The notes beneath the pieces were generated by a model. It was not told where the DNA came from and searched no databases. It saw nothing but the letters and a program-made list of their open reading frames with translations. Positions 53,498-62,516 of a stretch of 64,000 nt of DNA are shown here, piece after piece. The stretch spans positions 124,717 through 188,716 of the forward strand of contig NZ_MSZX01000009.1 of NCBI RefSeq assembly GCF_002021565.1, given 5' to 3'. The stretch comes from Paenibacillus selenitireducens. Lineage in GTDB: Bacteria > Bacillota > Bacilli > Paenibacillales > Paenibacillaceae. Numbering within the stretch: the stretch's first letter is position 1; the number at the start of each line of letters is the position of its first letter. Made by a program: the position numbers and the translations under genes.

Positions 53498-54432
53498 AAC
53501 ATTTTTTCGGCTTCATCACGAATGAGAGTACGTAAAGATTCAGGTTCCAGCACCGTGACATTCGATCCCCAACTCAATAACCATGGTACGATTTCTTCAT
53601 ACTGCCGAACGCGTAAATTCACATGGAGACCATCCTCATGAACTTCCACATTTTCCATGAAAAAGTTATTAGCTTCCTTCATTTGATCCGCAATCCGAGG
53701 TTGAGCGAGTATTCGTACATATCGGGTTCGATCATCCACCGGCTTGTAGTTCTGAAAATTGAAATTAGGAGGAAACTGAAATGTTTCTTCTTGAACCTTG
53801 AGCCCGCTTATTCGTGAGACGCGGAAATGACGGAGTTCTTGTCTCAAATCACAATGGGCAAGGAGGGCCCAATTTCCATGATCAAGTACAAGTCCATAGG
53901 GCGCGACTACACGGACACTTTGACGATTTCCGTCGGCTTCAGGTATGTTTTTCGTATAATGGAACTTGATCTTGCGCTCCGCTAGAATCGCTTGTCGTAT
54001 CGTTTCTATAGATTCCTTTTCATGTTCCTGATGACTACATCCACGATGATTAAGCAAACGGATGCTGCTGCGAATCTGGGATGCGCGGTTACGTACGTGT
54101 GCCGGAAGTATCGTTTCGATTTTTTCTTGGGAAGTACGCGCATGGGTTCCATATTCGGTATCAAATTGTTGTTCGATAAAATCTGCGCCAATCAATAACG
54201 TAACTGCTTCCTCAACAGTAAAACTAACTGGCGGTAAAAAATAACCTTCCATTAAACAATAGCCCACGCCCGGTGCGCCTACGATCGGAACCCCTGCTTC
54301 GCTTAACGCTTGAATATCTCTATATATGGTTCGAACGCTTGTTTCGAATTTTGCTGCAAGATCCTCCGCTCTTAAATTCCCTTTACGCTGCAGCTCAAGC
54401 ACGATGGCTAGCAACCGGTCCGTTTTGTTCAT
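53485..54432 (-). CDS. HTH plus WYL-domain transcriptional regulator (YafY-type)
   Basis: Regulator of 315 residues. N-terminal winged helix (RLLAIVLELQRKGNLRAEDLAAKFETSVRTIYRDIQALSEAGVPI) and a WYL domain (KIKFHYTKNI, VVAPYGLVLDHGNWALLAHCDLRQELRHFRVSRISGLK) with a C-terminal WCX-like extension (LRVRQYEEIVPWLLSWGSNVTVLEP). WYL proteins often respond to nucleic acid or small ligands. Downstream of an APH-type gene; target not evident. Confidence 0.88.
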   Translation of the reverse strand: MNKTDRLLAIVLELQRKGNLRAEDLAAKFETSVRTIYRDIQALSEAGVPIVGAPGVGYCLMEGYFLPPVSFTVEEAVTLLIGADFIEQQFDTEYGTHARTSQEKIETILPAHVRNRASQIRSSIRLLNHRGCSHQEHEKESIETIRQAILAERKIKFHYTKNIPEADGNRQSVRVVAPYGLVLDHGNWALLAHCDLRQELRHFRVSRISGLKVQEETFQFPPNFNFQNYKPVDDRTRYVRILAQPRIADQMKEANNFFMENVEVHEDGLHVNLRVRQYEEIVPWLLSWGSNVTVLEPESLRTLIRDEAEKMLKRY

Positions 54433-54456
54433 ATCAACTTACCCTTTCTTCTAGAA

Positions 54457-55446
54457 TTACTTCACTCCATCCAAATTCATTAAATCACGAGGGTCCAATG
54501 AAATAACGGGGTAGTTACTCTCCAACCGGATACGATAATGATTTAGAATCCTGACCTGTTCTTCAGCTAAACTCTCCATATTCCAGTACATATGCATTAG
54601 ATTATATTCGAAAAGTTCTTTGAGTTTAAAAAACAATGGCAGCTTCTCTATCATTTCGACGGGTAAACGATTCTCTTCTAAATACCCCTTAAACATAGAT
54701 TTTGCAATGGATTGACCGTATTCCTTGATATTACCGTTGCCCGCATAAGAAAATTCAAGTGCCGAATAAATAGGTACAACTAAATCATAGATATAGAAAT
54801 GCTTCTCACAATCTTGAAAGTCAATGATGGTGATATCGGATGAATCTGTGACTAATACATTTTCTAACCATATATCTCCGTGAAGCAGCCCATAGTTATC
54901 CCGATTTTTCGGTATTTGATGAATTTCCGAAAGAATCTTACGGGATATTTCTCGTATGGTCGTTTCCTCTTCAGGAATATATTTCAGAAATGAATACTCT
55001 TCACTTTCATGCCAATCGATAAGATAGTCGACTTTGTTGTGGCATTCATACGCTGAAGTAAACCGATGCAATTTCCCAATTTCCCTACCTAACTCCAAAA
55101 AGACATCACAATCCCAACGGGAACGAGGCAGATGGATTCCATTTGCTTTCCGAAAAAGTACGATATATTGCTCTGTGGGGAATTCCGCTTTTTCGACCAT
55201 CTTCCCACCTTTAGAAGGAACGACGGAGGGAACTCCAACCCCATGCGCTGACAAATAACTCAATAACTTTATCTCTTCAAGCTGTTCTTCGAATGATCTA
55301 TAATTGGTGATTCGCGCAAAATATTCATGCTGGTCGCCAGTCAATTGGTACATTTCGTTCGTAATCTTTCGGATGCTGTCCAGTTGTACGGGGTACTTCT
55401 CAACAATCACTTTCATGATGGATTTCTCTTGTTCATTGTACATCAT
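54457..55446 (-). CDS. Phosphotransferase, APH/homoserine-kinase-like
   Basis: Kinase-fold protein of 329 residues. LLHGDIWLENVLV near 195-207 is the catalytic loop with HGD and N; ITIIDFQDCEKHFYIYDL carries the metal-binding DF. This is the fold shared by aminoglycoside phosphotransferases, choline and homoserine kinases and spore-coat CotS proteins. The sequence does not show aminoglycoside specificity. Start uncertain among several in-frame codons; ATG at 55446 chosen. Confidence 0.83.
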   Translation of the reverse strand: MMYNEQEKSIMKVIVEKYPVQLDSIRKITNEMYQLTGDQHEYFARITNYRSFEEQLEEIKLLSYLSAHGVGVPSVVPSKGGKMVEKAEFPTEQYIVLFRKANGIHLPRSRWDCDVFLELGREIGKLHRFTSAYECHNKVDYLIDWHESEEYSFLKYIPEEETTIREISRKILSEIHQIPKNRDNYGLLHGDIWLENVLVTDSSDITIIDFQDCEKHFYIYDLVVPIYSALEFSYAGNGNIKEYGQSIAKSMFKGYLEENRLPVEMIEKLPLFFKLKELFEYNLMHMYWNMESLAEEQVRILNHYRIRLESNYPVISLDPRDLMNLDGVK

Positions 55447-55504
55447 ATTCCACTTCACTTTCTCCAATGAAAATATTGCCAATTCGTCAATGCAACAATT
55501 CTGT

Positions 55505-55927
55505 TCATAACTTCTTTTGAAAGACGACTTCGTCCTTTTTCATATAATTCGATCGTGTATATGTCTTATGCGCTTGTACGTTATCTCTGCCTGTGAGAAT
55601 GTTGACACTTTTTACGCCACGGCACCGAAACTCTTGCTCTAGAAAATCAATTAACTGCGTAGCTAACCCTTTTCTCCGAGCTTTTTCTTGAATATACATC
55701 TCGGTGATTTCACCTTGACCATGCGGATAACAGAACGAGTTGAACCATTGAGCGCATGCGAATCCTACAGGTTCTTCATCTAAAATAGCGAGTGCAATCA
55801 GTTCTTTTGACTGGCGTATACTTGTAAGAACGTCACTTATTGAAAGGCCAACGCCATTAAACTCTTGATTAAGCAGCATAAGGTTTTCAGCATCCGTCTC
55901 ATTTGCCCATCGTACATTTATGTTCAT
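55505..55927 (-). CDS. GNAT family N-acetyltransferase
   Basis: Protein of 140 residues. EITEMYIQEKARRKGLATQLIDFLE contains the RRKGLA cofactor loop; VNILTGRDNVQAHKTYTRSNY is the C-terminal pattern. Resembles small-molecule acetyltransferases. AAGGGGAT site before the ATG. Neighbour to two more GNAT genes in the same direction. Confidence 0.87.
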   Translation of the reverse strand: MNINVRWANETDAENLMLLNQEFNGVGLSISDVLTSIRQSKELIALAILDEEPVGFACAQWFNSFCYPHGQGEITEMYIQEKARRKGLATQLIDFLEQEFRCRGVKSVNILTGRDNVQAHKTYTRSNYMKKDEVVFQKKL

Positions 55928-56015
55928 AAATATCCCCTTGCTTATTTATTGAAGGTTTTGGATCAATTCCTCGACTAATGCTTGTACTTGATTCATTATG
56001 GCACCAACTCTGATC

Positions 56016-56480
56016 TCAATATCGAATTCTTTTGGAATAGATCATCTCGCCTTCAAGATTTTCATAATTCTTACTGATGAATCCTAGCTTTTCATACAGT
56101 TGTATGGCAACCTGATTCGTTTTCTCGACCGTTAAGGATAGTATCTCTGCGTTAGGATGTTCCCCTAGAATAAATTCGATGATTTGATGAAGTGCTTTCT
56201 TGCCATACCCTTTCCCTTGAAAAGCGATATCCATTTGAAATCCGCCCATCCAATAGTTATCTTTGCTCCCAGGTGTGTAGGATAAGTAAAAGAAACCAAT
56301 GACTTGATCACCAACACACAAAACATACGGATCCAATGCCTCGTCCCATGGCTTGATATAAGCATAGGCGAGACCTTCCATGACCGTAGGCACATATGCC
56401 GTTTGCTCTGGTGATAGCTTGATCTCTAGCACCCGTTCCCAATTGAATCGGTTGACGGATTGGATGACTATTTCATTCAC
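56016..56480 (-). CDS. GNAT family N-acetyltransferase (BltD/diamine-type)
   Basis: Protein of 154 residues. VLEIKLSPEQTAYVPTVMEGLAYAYIKPWDEALDPYVLCVGDQVIGFFYLSY, GFQMDIAFQGKGYGKKALHQII with the QGKGYG loop, and LSLTVEKTNQVAIQLYEKLGF. The long start resembles spermidine/diamine acetyltransferases. GTG start after AGGGGA; the open frame extends 36 codons upstream into the neighbouring gene and is rejected. Confidence 0.86.
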   Translation of the reverse strand: MNEIVIQSVNRFNWERVLEIKLSPEQTAYVPTVMEGLAYAYIKPWDEALDPYVLCVGDQVIGFFYLSYTPGSKDNYWMGGFQMDIAFQGKGYGKKALHQIIEFILGEHPNAEILSLTVEKTNQVAIQLYEKLGFISKNYENLEGEMIYSKRIRY

Positions 56481-56526
56481 ATTTTTCCCCTCCCGCTCCA
56501 TTAAATCTTTAGATCCCCTTACAGGA

Positions 56527-57018
56527 TTATTCCTTTTTGTTGCTGAACGTCTGGATGTATTTCCCTCGATCCGCTCGGTAATTTTCATGATAATTACCCG
56601 ATGTATATTCCTCTATTACTTGTCTCCAAAAAGATATAGCAGGTTCATTATCCTCCATTTGCGCAGTTGCCCATTTGGCTGAATACAGATCGAACGCCTT
56701 CATGGCTGCTTGTTTGCCTAATCCTTTTCTTCTATACTTTCTAAGAACCATAAAATCATAGATGACATGAGTCGGGTCCGGATCCACATCATAGTTTTCA
56801 AATAGGACAACGAGAAATCCTATCATTTGGCCGGTATGATAAATGATGAACGGGTTCCATCGTGGATCTTGCCAATAATGCTCTATACTCACGCTGAATT
56901 CCCCTCGATCATTGACATCGAAATCCGTATAAAGACTGAAATCATGCTGATATAGTTGGTACAACCGATATAAGATGTCTCTATTCTCTTTTAATACTGG
57001 AACAAGTTGAATCTCCAT
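56527..57018 (-). CDS. GNAT family N-acetyltransferase
   Basis: Protein of 163 residues. ENRDILYRLYQLYQHDFSLYTDFDVNDRGEF and IYDFMVLRKYRRKGLGKQAAMKAFDLY (cofactor loop RRKGLG) match predicted acetyltransferases of the YeaA/COG5628-like kind; SFWRQVIEEYT closes the fold. Start: the ATG giving MEIQLVPV, since an earlier in-frame ATG contains the ribosome site. Confidence 0.86.
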   Translation of the reverse strand: MEIQLVPVLKENRDILYRLYQLYQHDFSLYTDFDVNDRGEFSVSIEHYWQDPRWNPFIIYHTGQMIGFLVVLFENYDVDPDPTHVIYDFMVLRKYRRKGLGKQAAMKAFDLYSAKWATAQMEDNEPAISFWRQVIEEYTSGNYHENYRADRGKYIQTFSNKKE

Positions 57019-57155
57019 ACCTGAACACTCCTCTTTCATGCATATCTGTCATATGGCAATCTACGAAATCTAACTTCTATCTCTATTGATTCGACAAAAA
57101 CCGATGGCTTCCTTTATCTGTATATTGAACGCATTTAGTTAAATGGAGGTGTACA

Positions 57156-57797
57156 ATGAAAGAGCAAATACCTGATAAAAACATATTTATGATGTGTACA
57201 ACAGTCATTCAACAAGCATTCCGTGAGCTGCCATCCGGTTATCAGGTAAGAAGCTGCACAGAGAGTGAATTAAATATTTGGAAGAACTTCCCTTTTGATA
57301 ACCCATCCGAAGCAGAGCAATATCATGATTTCATAACACAATATTTTAATGATGTGTATGCCGAACAGAGTGATCTATTTTATCAAAAATGCCTATTTGT
57401 CTGCGATCAACAAAACCGGCCTGTCGCAACCTGCTTCGCGTGGAAAGCCTATGATCGAATCACGACCATTCACTGGTTTAAAGTATTAAAAGATTATGAA
57501 GGATCCGGAATTGGCAGAGCGCTGCTGTCTATTGTAATGCGGGATCTATCCTCTGGTGAGTACCTGGTGTTTCTGCATACTCAGCCGTCCAGCTACCGTG
57601 CCATCAAGCTGTATTCTGATTTTGGATTTGATTTGTTATCCGATCCGGTTATAGGCAACCGAAAAAACGACTTGGGTGAATGTCTTCCCATCTTGCAAGC
57701 CTACATGCCAGCCAAAGCCTATCAAGGGCTGAGAACAACTGAAGCTCCAGCATTTTTTCTGGAAGCCGCGAATTCATCACCTATTGTGCAATTTTAA
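57156..57797 (+). CDS. GNAT family N-acetyltransferase
   Basis: Protein of 213 residues on the opposite strand from its GNAT neighbours. CFAWKAYDRITTIHWFKVLKDYEGSGIGRALLSIVM holds the cofactor loop EGSGIG; YLVFLHTQPSSYRAIKLYSDFGF is the C-terminal pattern. A 60-residue C-terminal extension is not typical. GGAGGTG site before the ATG. Confidence 0.85.
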   Translation: MKEQIPDKNIFMMCTTVIQQAFRELPSGYQVRSCTESELNIWKNFPFDNPSEAEQYHDFITQYFNDVYAEQSDLFYQKCLFVCDQQNRPVATCFAWKAYDRITTIHWFKVLKDYEGSGIGRALLSIVMRDLSSGEYLVFLHTQPSSYRAIKLYSDFGFDLLSDPVIGNRKNDLGECLPILQAYMPAKAYQGLRTTEAPAFFLEAANSSPIVQF

Positions 57798-57887
57798 CCG
57801 TCGATGAAAATGCCTTTTAGTTAATCAGTGCCTTCCTTCGCGCGGCGCAGGATTATTTCATCAAGTCTTATTTCGATTTTTGAGCTC

Positions 57888-57914
57888 AAAAAAAATCCGC
57901 TAAATAAGCGGATT
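57888..57914 (-). terminator. Terminator overlapping the GH31 stop codon
   Basis: Seven-base stem AATCCGC/GCGGATT with a seven-base loop; eight T on the minus strand. The last base of the stem is the first base of the GH31 stop codon. Confidence 0.88.
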
Positions 57915-59464
57915 CATAACGTGGAGATCCATCGGTACCAAGGCAACCGAGATAATGGCGCATCGACTTCTTGAACACACGGTCCCATTATTGTGCGCCC
58001 GTCATCTCCCTGCCATGTGCCAACCGGAAATGTGATCTCGCGACTGCGGGCACCTTTCTCCAAGACTGGCGCAACAAGAATGTGATCGCCTAACATAAAT
58101 TGTGTCTTGATCTGTTCGTAATTCCCTTCCGGGAACACGTAGGACATGTGCCGAATGATCGGTTCTCCTGTCTGAGCTGCGTGAAATGCAAGCTTTAAGA
58201 TCTCCTCACCGAATGATTCATGTAATTTTGCAGCCTCTACACAATAAGATAAGTGATCTGAATCGAGAACACGCCAAGGCGCCGTCGAGAATTGCATCAT
58301 CGGCAGCAGCGCGGAACATTGTGCATAGCGTACGAATAATTCTTGATCAAGCCTAAAGCTTGGGTTATTCTCAACATCGCCGATCTGTCCCCCGCCAATC
58401 ATATCCGGACATGTGAAGGCATATCCTGCCAGACCTTGTGCCAATGAGTTCGGGATAAGCGACGCTAAGCCCGCTGCATCCCAGCTATGATTCTTATCTC
58501 CGAGACGTTGAACCAAAGGCAGACCGGCTGATTTCCAACATGCCCTGTACTCATTCAGGGCGTAACGAAGTCCGATGCGCGTCCAAGCCTCGCAATGGGC
58601 ATTCGGATGTAGCGGAACAGCACTTTGATCGGATTCACGATAAAATTGCGGATCCCCTGCATCGAATTTAAATCCGTCGATGCCATAATCCTTCATTAAT
58701 TGGTGCAATTCACCTTCATACCAAGCCACGGCAGCTTCATTCGTGCAATCCAGAACGGCACTGTATCCATTCCACCATCTGCGAATCGCTGTTTCGCCGC
58801 GTTCATCTTTGAGCAAATAGCCTTGTCGCTCGAGATAGCGGAAATTCGCCGCATTATCCGGGCTTACGAATGGACATGTCCAGAGCATGACTTGAAATCC
58901 CATCTCATGCAAGGTATCCACCATGGCTTTCGGGGTAGGAAATCGATCCGACCGGAACTTCCACACTCCATAGTCCTCCATCCAATTGTCATCAATCATG
59001 ATGATGCCTGGCGGCATGCCGTTCGCGAGTACCTGTTCGGCATATAACAGTGTTTTGGCTTGTGTGGGTTCATATTGAAGCTCAATCCATAGATTATATT
59101 GAGGTACCCTGAAGAAATTAGGGTCTGGTATCGTTCCAGATGATTGAAAATAAGTTTGTGCAGCAGCGCGAAACGCTCCACGCAAATTACCGTAACCTTC
59201 ATGGAGTTGTATACTTCCCCGTTCACATCCTACCATCAGACTATTATTGGTAAATTCAAAACGGATGGGCTCGTCCGACCAGATATAGCGCCCTTTATTG
59301 GATACGAGAAAAGGGACTGCTTGATTCCCACTCCCGTTGATGATTAAATCCCTCTGATGCTTGGTTTCTCCAAAAGGCATACATACCCCTTCATCGATGT
59401 CTCCGCCCCACCAATACTCACCCTCAAACTGTTCAATACAAAGCTGATCCTTCCTCATCATCAT
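57914..59464 (-). CDS. Glycoside hydrolase family 31
   Basis: Protein of 516 residues, short for GH31. The barrel has IIMIDDNWMEDYGVW, MLWTCPFVSPD, the nucleophile in GIDGFKFDAGDPQFY, the acid/base region LVQRLGDKNHSW, and PDMIGGGQIGD. A small beta domain follows. The large N-terminal beta domain is reduced. Specificity could be alpha-glucosidase, alpha-xylosidase or another alpha-linkage and is not read here. No signal peptide. Three ATG codons in a row follow AAAGGAG; the second or third has better spacing. Probably activated by the divergent AraC regulator. Confidence 0.88.
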   Translation of the reverse strand: MMMRKDQLCIEQFEGEYWWGGDIDEGVCMPFGETKHQRDLIINGSGNQAVPFLVSNKGRYIWSDEPIRFEFTNNSLMVGCERGSIQLHEGYGNLRGAFRAAAQTYFQSSGTIPDPNFFRVPQYNLWIELQYEPTQAKTLLYAEQVLANGMPPGIIMIDDNWMEDYGVWKFRSDRFPTPKAMVDTLHEMGFQVMLWTCPFVSPDNAANFRYLERQGYLLKDERGETAIRRWWNGYSAVLDCTNEAAVAWYEGELHQLMKDYGIDGFKFDAGDPQFYRESDQSAVPLHPNAHCEAWTRIGLRYALNEYRACWKSAGLPLVQRLGDKNHSWDAAGLASLIPNSLAQGLAGYAFTCPDMIGGGQIGDVENNPSFRLDQELFVRYAQCSALLPMMQFSTAPWRVLDSDHLSYCVEAAKLHESFGEEILKLAFHAAQTGEPIIRHMSYVFPEGNYEQIKTQFMLGDHILVAPVLEKGARSREITFPVGTWQGDDGRTIMGPCVQEVDAPLSRLPWYRWISTL

Positions 59465-59485
59465 CTGCTCCTTTCTTTCCCTTCC

Positions 59486-59551
59486 ATCTTAAGGTACAAT
59501 CGGGATGAAAAATACAGCTATTCTTGCGCATTATTTGCACATTCTTGCGCA
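59486..59551. promoter_or_regulatory. Divergent promoter with 21-base-spaced AraC direct repeats
   Basis: ATTCTTGCGCA occurs exactly at 59520-59530 and 59541-59551, 21 bases apart (two helical turns), with a degenerate copy between. On the minus strand a -10 TAAGAT (59486-59491) lies with a weak -35 right beside the proximal repeat. This matches AraC-type activation of the GH31 gene. Confidence 0.75.
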
Positions 59552-59572
59552 ATGAAGGAGGAGATGCGTTGG

Positions 59573-60448
59573 ATGACAATCGGTTCGAATCAATATATGA
59601 ACATGCTAGGCGACAGATATCCTTTCAATTTATTTGTTCCCGAATGTTCGGGAACGACCATTTTTCAGCCACACTGGCATGAGAAGTGTTTGGAGATCAT
59701 TTATATGATTCAAGGAAGCGCTGAATTTCATATCGGGGGAACTTCATATATCGGGACATCCGGGGATCTTTTCCTGATTGGAGAAGGGGTTATTCATGGC
59801 GCATATCTCATAGACGAGCCACCGCAATATTATACAATCTTGCTCGATCGATACAGCCTCGTTCGTTCTGACTTTAACAGTGTTGAATACGGCGCATTAT
59901 TGACCGGCAAGCTGTCCCTGCCAACGCTTATCCAACCGGAACATGAGAATTATGAAACATTAACTCCAATCGTAATTTCAATTATCGAAGAGTTCATCCA
60001 TCATGAGCCAGGATATGAGTCGGCTGTGAAATCTTATCTACATATATTGCTAACGAAACTGTATCGATTCTATGGTTGTTCGACGCAGCCCAATCAACGA
60101 AAACAAGAGGCAGACCGCTTGAAGATGGAGCGACTGAAGGATGCGATATCATTCGTCGAAGGACACTACCAGGAGCAAGTAACATTGGGGCAAGCAGCCA
60201 TGATCGCAGGCATGAGCGAATATCATTTTTGCCGCGTGTTCAAACATACGGTTGGCAGAACATTCAACGAATACGTACAATTGTATCGGATTGGCCAAGC
60301 TGAAATCATGCTGAACCAGACAGACCTTTCAATTTCACGTATTGCTGAACAGGCTGGATTTGGCTCAATCCATTATTTTGACAAGCTATTCAAACGATAC
60401 CGGGGATGTTCACCCCTCCAATATCGCAAGCGTGTGCGCAATGGCTGA
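59573..60448 (+). CDS. AraC family regulator with N-terminal cupin
   Basis: Regulator of 291 residues divergent from the GH31 gene. Cupin: HWHEKCLEIIYMIQGSAEFHIGG near 29-51 and GEGVIHGAYL near 67. Double helix-turn-helix: VTLGQAAMIAGMSEYHFCRVFKHTVGRTFNEY and ISRIAEQAGFGSIHYFDKLFKRYRGCSPLQYR. Start chosen as the ATG 11 bases after GGAGG; another ATG seven codons earlier contains the site. Likely senses a sugar related to the GH31 substrate. Confidence 0.87.
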   Translation: MTIGSNQYMNMLGDRYPFNLFVPECSGTTIFQPHWHEKCLEIIYMIQGSAEFHIGGTSYIGTSGDLFLIGEGVIHGAYLIDEPPQYYTILLDRYSLVRSDFNSVEYGALLTGKLSLPTLIQPEHENYETLTPIVISIIEEFIHHEPGYESAVKSYLHILLTKLYRFYGCSTQPNQRKQEADRLKMERLKDAISFVEGHYQEQVTLGQAAMIAGMSEYHFCRVFKHTVGRTFNEYVQLYRIGQAEIMLNQTDLSISRIAEQAGFGSIHYFDKLFKRYRGCSPLQYRKRVRNG

Positions 60449-60472
60449 GCACTAACTTCTTTTCCAAGCACG

Positions 60473-61447
60473 TTATCTTAAGCCGATGTCGTTAAACCGA
60501 TTGTTTATCGTCTCTCGAACGAGTATTTTTATCTGTTCAATCGCCGTCTCTTCTTTTTGCTTCGCGTTCATCAATAGATGAATCATCGTTCTTACCTGCG
60601 GAGCAGCAAACTTTTGGGTAGCATCTATACTCAAAGTCATCTCAACCATTGTCTCAAATATCTGCGCAAGCTCATCATAGGCTTCAACAGCCGATTTCAA
60701 TTCTGGCCAAATTTTCTGCAGAACGGTTGTGTATTCGTAAATATCTTTCTTAGCTGAGGCATAGTACCGGATTATTTCGCATACTCCATTACCATCGTAT
60801 TCACTGCTATGCATTGCATCCGCCATGGCATCATATCCTGCTCTACCGCAGGCATAATCCGATTCTGGCAGCATCAAATCATGGGTCTCCCATTTGTAAA
60901 TAGCTTGTAACAGCGATTCTCTGTAGATCGCTAATTCATCCATCGCCAATCGTTCCTCAAATACTTGATAATACCAATACGGGGAACGGTTTCGACCCCA
61001 TTCTATATAAGGCAACGTTCCATTCGTCGGAGAAGTGCCGTCTGCATAGTAGAGCAGTTTGCGTTCATCATCGTAACCTACGACGATTACAAATTGATCC
61101 TTCCAGATCACTGCACCTATGCCTCGATCAATCGAGCGTTTGATGTCGCTGATGGCTTGCTTCTGATACAACGGAAAGGTGGGCTCGAACTGAAACCCTG
61201 CAGCCTGTGATGCCGTGATGCCAACAAAATCTGCCGCTAGGAAATGTTCAGCCATCCAGTTATATGCTGTAGTAGATTCAGCTGTTAAGCGTCGATGCAC
61301 CGTAAAACGAAACGAAGATACCGTCATCCCGGATAACATCGCGCGTGAACAAGTCATCCAACCACGGTGCTTCAGAATGGCGTGCATAACATCAATATAA
61401 TCCGCTTGATCGGTCAGACATAAAGAATCCAATATCTTTGCTCCCAT
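60473..61447 (-). CDS. BtrH/C39-peptidase-like protein, paralog A
   Basis: Cytoplasmic protein of 324 residues, about alignable over its length with the next gene. The N-terminal half (about 20-150) looks like a papain/C39-type fold as in the BtrH N-terminal domain: LSGMTVSSFRFTVHRRL, DFVGIT, TFPLYQKQAISDIKRSIDRGIGAVIWKDQF and VGYDDERKLLYYADGT. C33 stands where a catalytic Cys could be, but the His expected before GYDD is Val. The C-terminal half is helical. Function unknown; the family is common in Paenibacillus-like genomes by my recollection. Strong AAGGAGG site. Confidence 0.72.
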   Translation of the reverse strand: MGAKILDSLCLTDQADYIDVMHAILKHRGWMTCSRAMLSGMTVSSFRFTVHRRLTAESTTAYNWMAEHFLAADFVGITASQAAGFQFEPTFPLYQKQAISDIKRSIDRGIGAVIWKDQFVIVVGYDDERKLLYYADGTSPTNGTLPYIEWGRNRSPYWYYQVFEERLAMDELAIYRESLLQAIYKWETHDLMLPESDYACGRAGYDAMADAMHSSEYDGNGVCEIIRYYASAKKDIYEYTTVLQKIWPELKSAVEAYDELAQIFETMVEMTLSIDATQKFAAPQVRTMIHLLMNAKQKEETAIEQIKILVRETINNRFNDIGLR

Positions 61448-61463
61448 GTGAGCTCCTCCTTCT

Positions 61464-62459
61464 TTACCGTGGCGTATGTGATCCCCACCTTGGAATCGTG
61501 GTTCGCTTGAGATCAGGATACCGTGCAGAGATGTGTCGGAAATGGGAGATCGCTTGATCCTCTAATAATTCCGCCTGCGTCAGTAATTCAATCAGTTCAT
61601 CTACACGTGATAGATCGACTTGTCGCTCTCCCCTATGCGCTCGAATACAGTCATTCATCCTCGGTATCATCGCTGCTAAAAGGCCGTATAACTGATACGC
61701 TTCATCCAATTCCGTCCATATCCCTTGGGCGTCGCCTAAATAATCACGTATCTCCGTTCTCGCAGTCATGTACGAATCAAGAATATAGACAGCACCATGC
61801 GTATTGAATGACCCTTGCTTCAATCCTTGGCAAAGATAGACATAGGCAAGTTTGCCGGATGCGATATCCGTATTGGGCAATGTTCTAAAAGGGGTTTCCC
61901 AATCTAGAATTGCGAGTCTGAGAGATTCCAGAATCATATCCTGACGTGCGATATCTACCTTATCGCCGAACACTTGGTAATACCAGAAGGTCGTGAAATT
62001 CAACCCAAAATTATCGTAAAGAACAATCTGACTCTCCTCTGAGCAACCATCTTGGATATAGAACACGCGATCCCCATCATCATAACCGTGAATGACACCG
62101 AATTCGGGTATCCAATACACCACGCCGATTCCACAATCCAAGCTACTTTTAACGGCGTTCACGGCCTCTTGCTGATAATAGGGAAACGTATGATGCCTCA
62201 CACGACCTGCATCAAATATCGTTAAGATGCCTAAATTGTCGATCGCAGGTTTATGCTCGTTCCCCCATTGCCCATAAGCTGAGACAGACATAGGGAGAAG
62301 CTGTTGATGTACGGAAAACTTAAACGCCATGCCCGTGAGTCCTGAGAGTAAGTATTTAGGTCCTTGAAACAAATTCGCTGCCGTTAAAATGGCGTATACG
62401 CTATCCGTATAGGATTTTGATTCCCGCTTCATGACGAGATCCTGCAAAAACACAGACAT
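61464..62459 (-). CDS. BtrH/C39-peptidase-like protein, paralog B
   Basis: Protein of 331 residues, paralog of the downstream gene. LSGLTGMAFKFSVHQQL lies at the same residue numbers as in A, followed by TFPYYQQEAVNAVKSSLDCGIGVVYWIPEFGVIHGYDDGDRVFYIQDG. Here the Cys of A is Gly33, while His is present before GYDD. So the two paralogs keep opposite halves of a Cys/His pair. Start: ATG seven bases after AGGAGG; 16 bases upstream of gene A, so co-transcribed with it. Confidence 0.72.
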   Translation of the reverse strand: MSVFLQDLVMKRESKSYTDSVYAILTAANLFQGPKYLLSGLTGMAFKFSVHQQLLPMSVSAYGQWGNEHKPAIDNLGILTIFDAGRVRHHTFPYYQQEAVNAVKSSLDCGIGVVYWIPEFGVIHGYDDGDRVFYIQDGCSEESQIVLYDNFGLNFTTFWYYQVFGDKVDIARQDMILESLRLAILDWETPFRTLPNTDIASGKLAYVYLCQGLKQGSFNTHGAVYILDSYMTARTEIRDYLGDAQGIWTELDEAYQLYGLLAAMIPRMNDCIRAHRGERQVDLSRVDELIELLTQAELLEDQAISHFRHISARYPDLKRTTIPRWGSHTPR

Positions 62460-62516
62460 TTGGAACCTCCTTCCGATCGTGTCGAATCTCTCTAAGCAGA
62501 ACACAATAGCAGCAGC

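Noticed and set aside
54457-55446. Aminoglycoside resistance phosphotransferase
   Set aside because: Only the general APH fold motifs are visible, shared with homoserine and choline kinases and CotS. No specific resistance signature.
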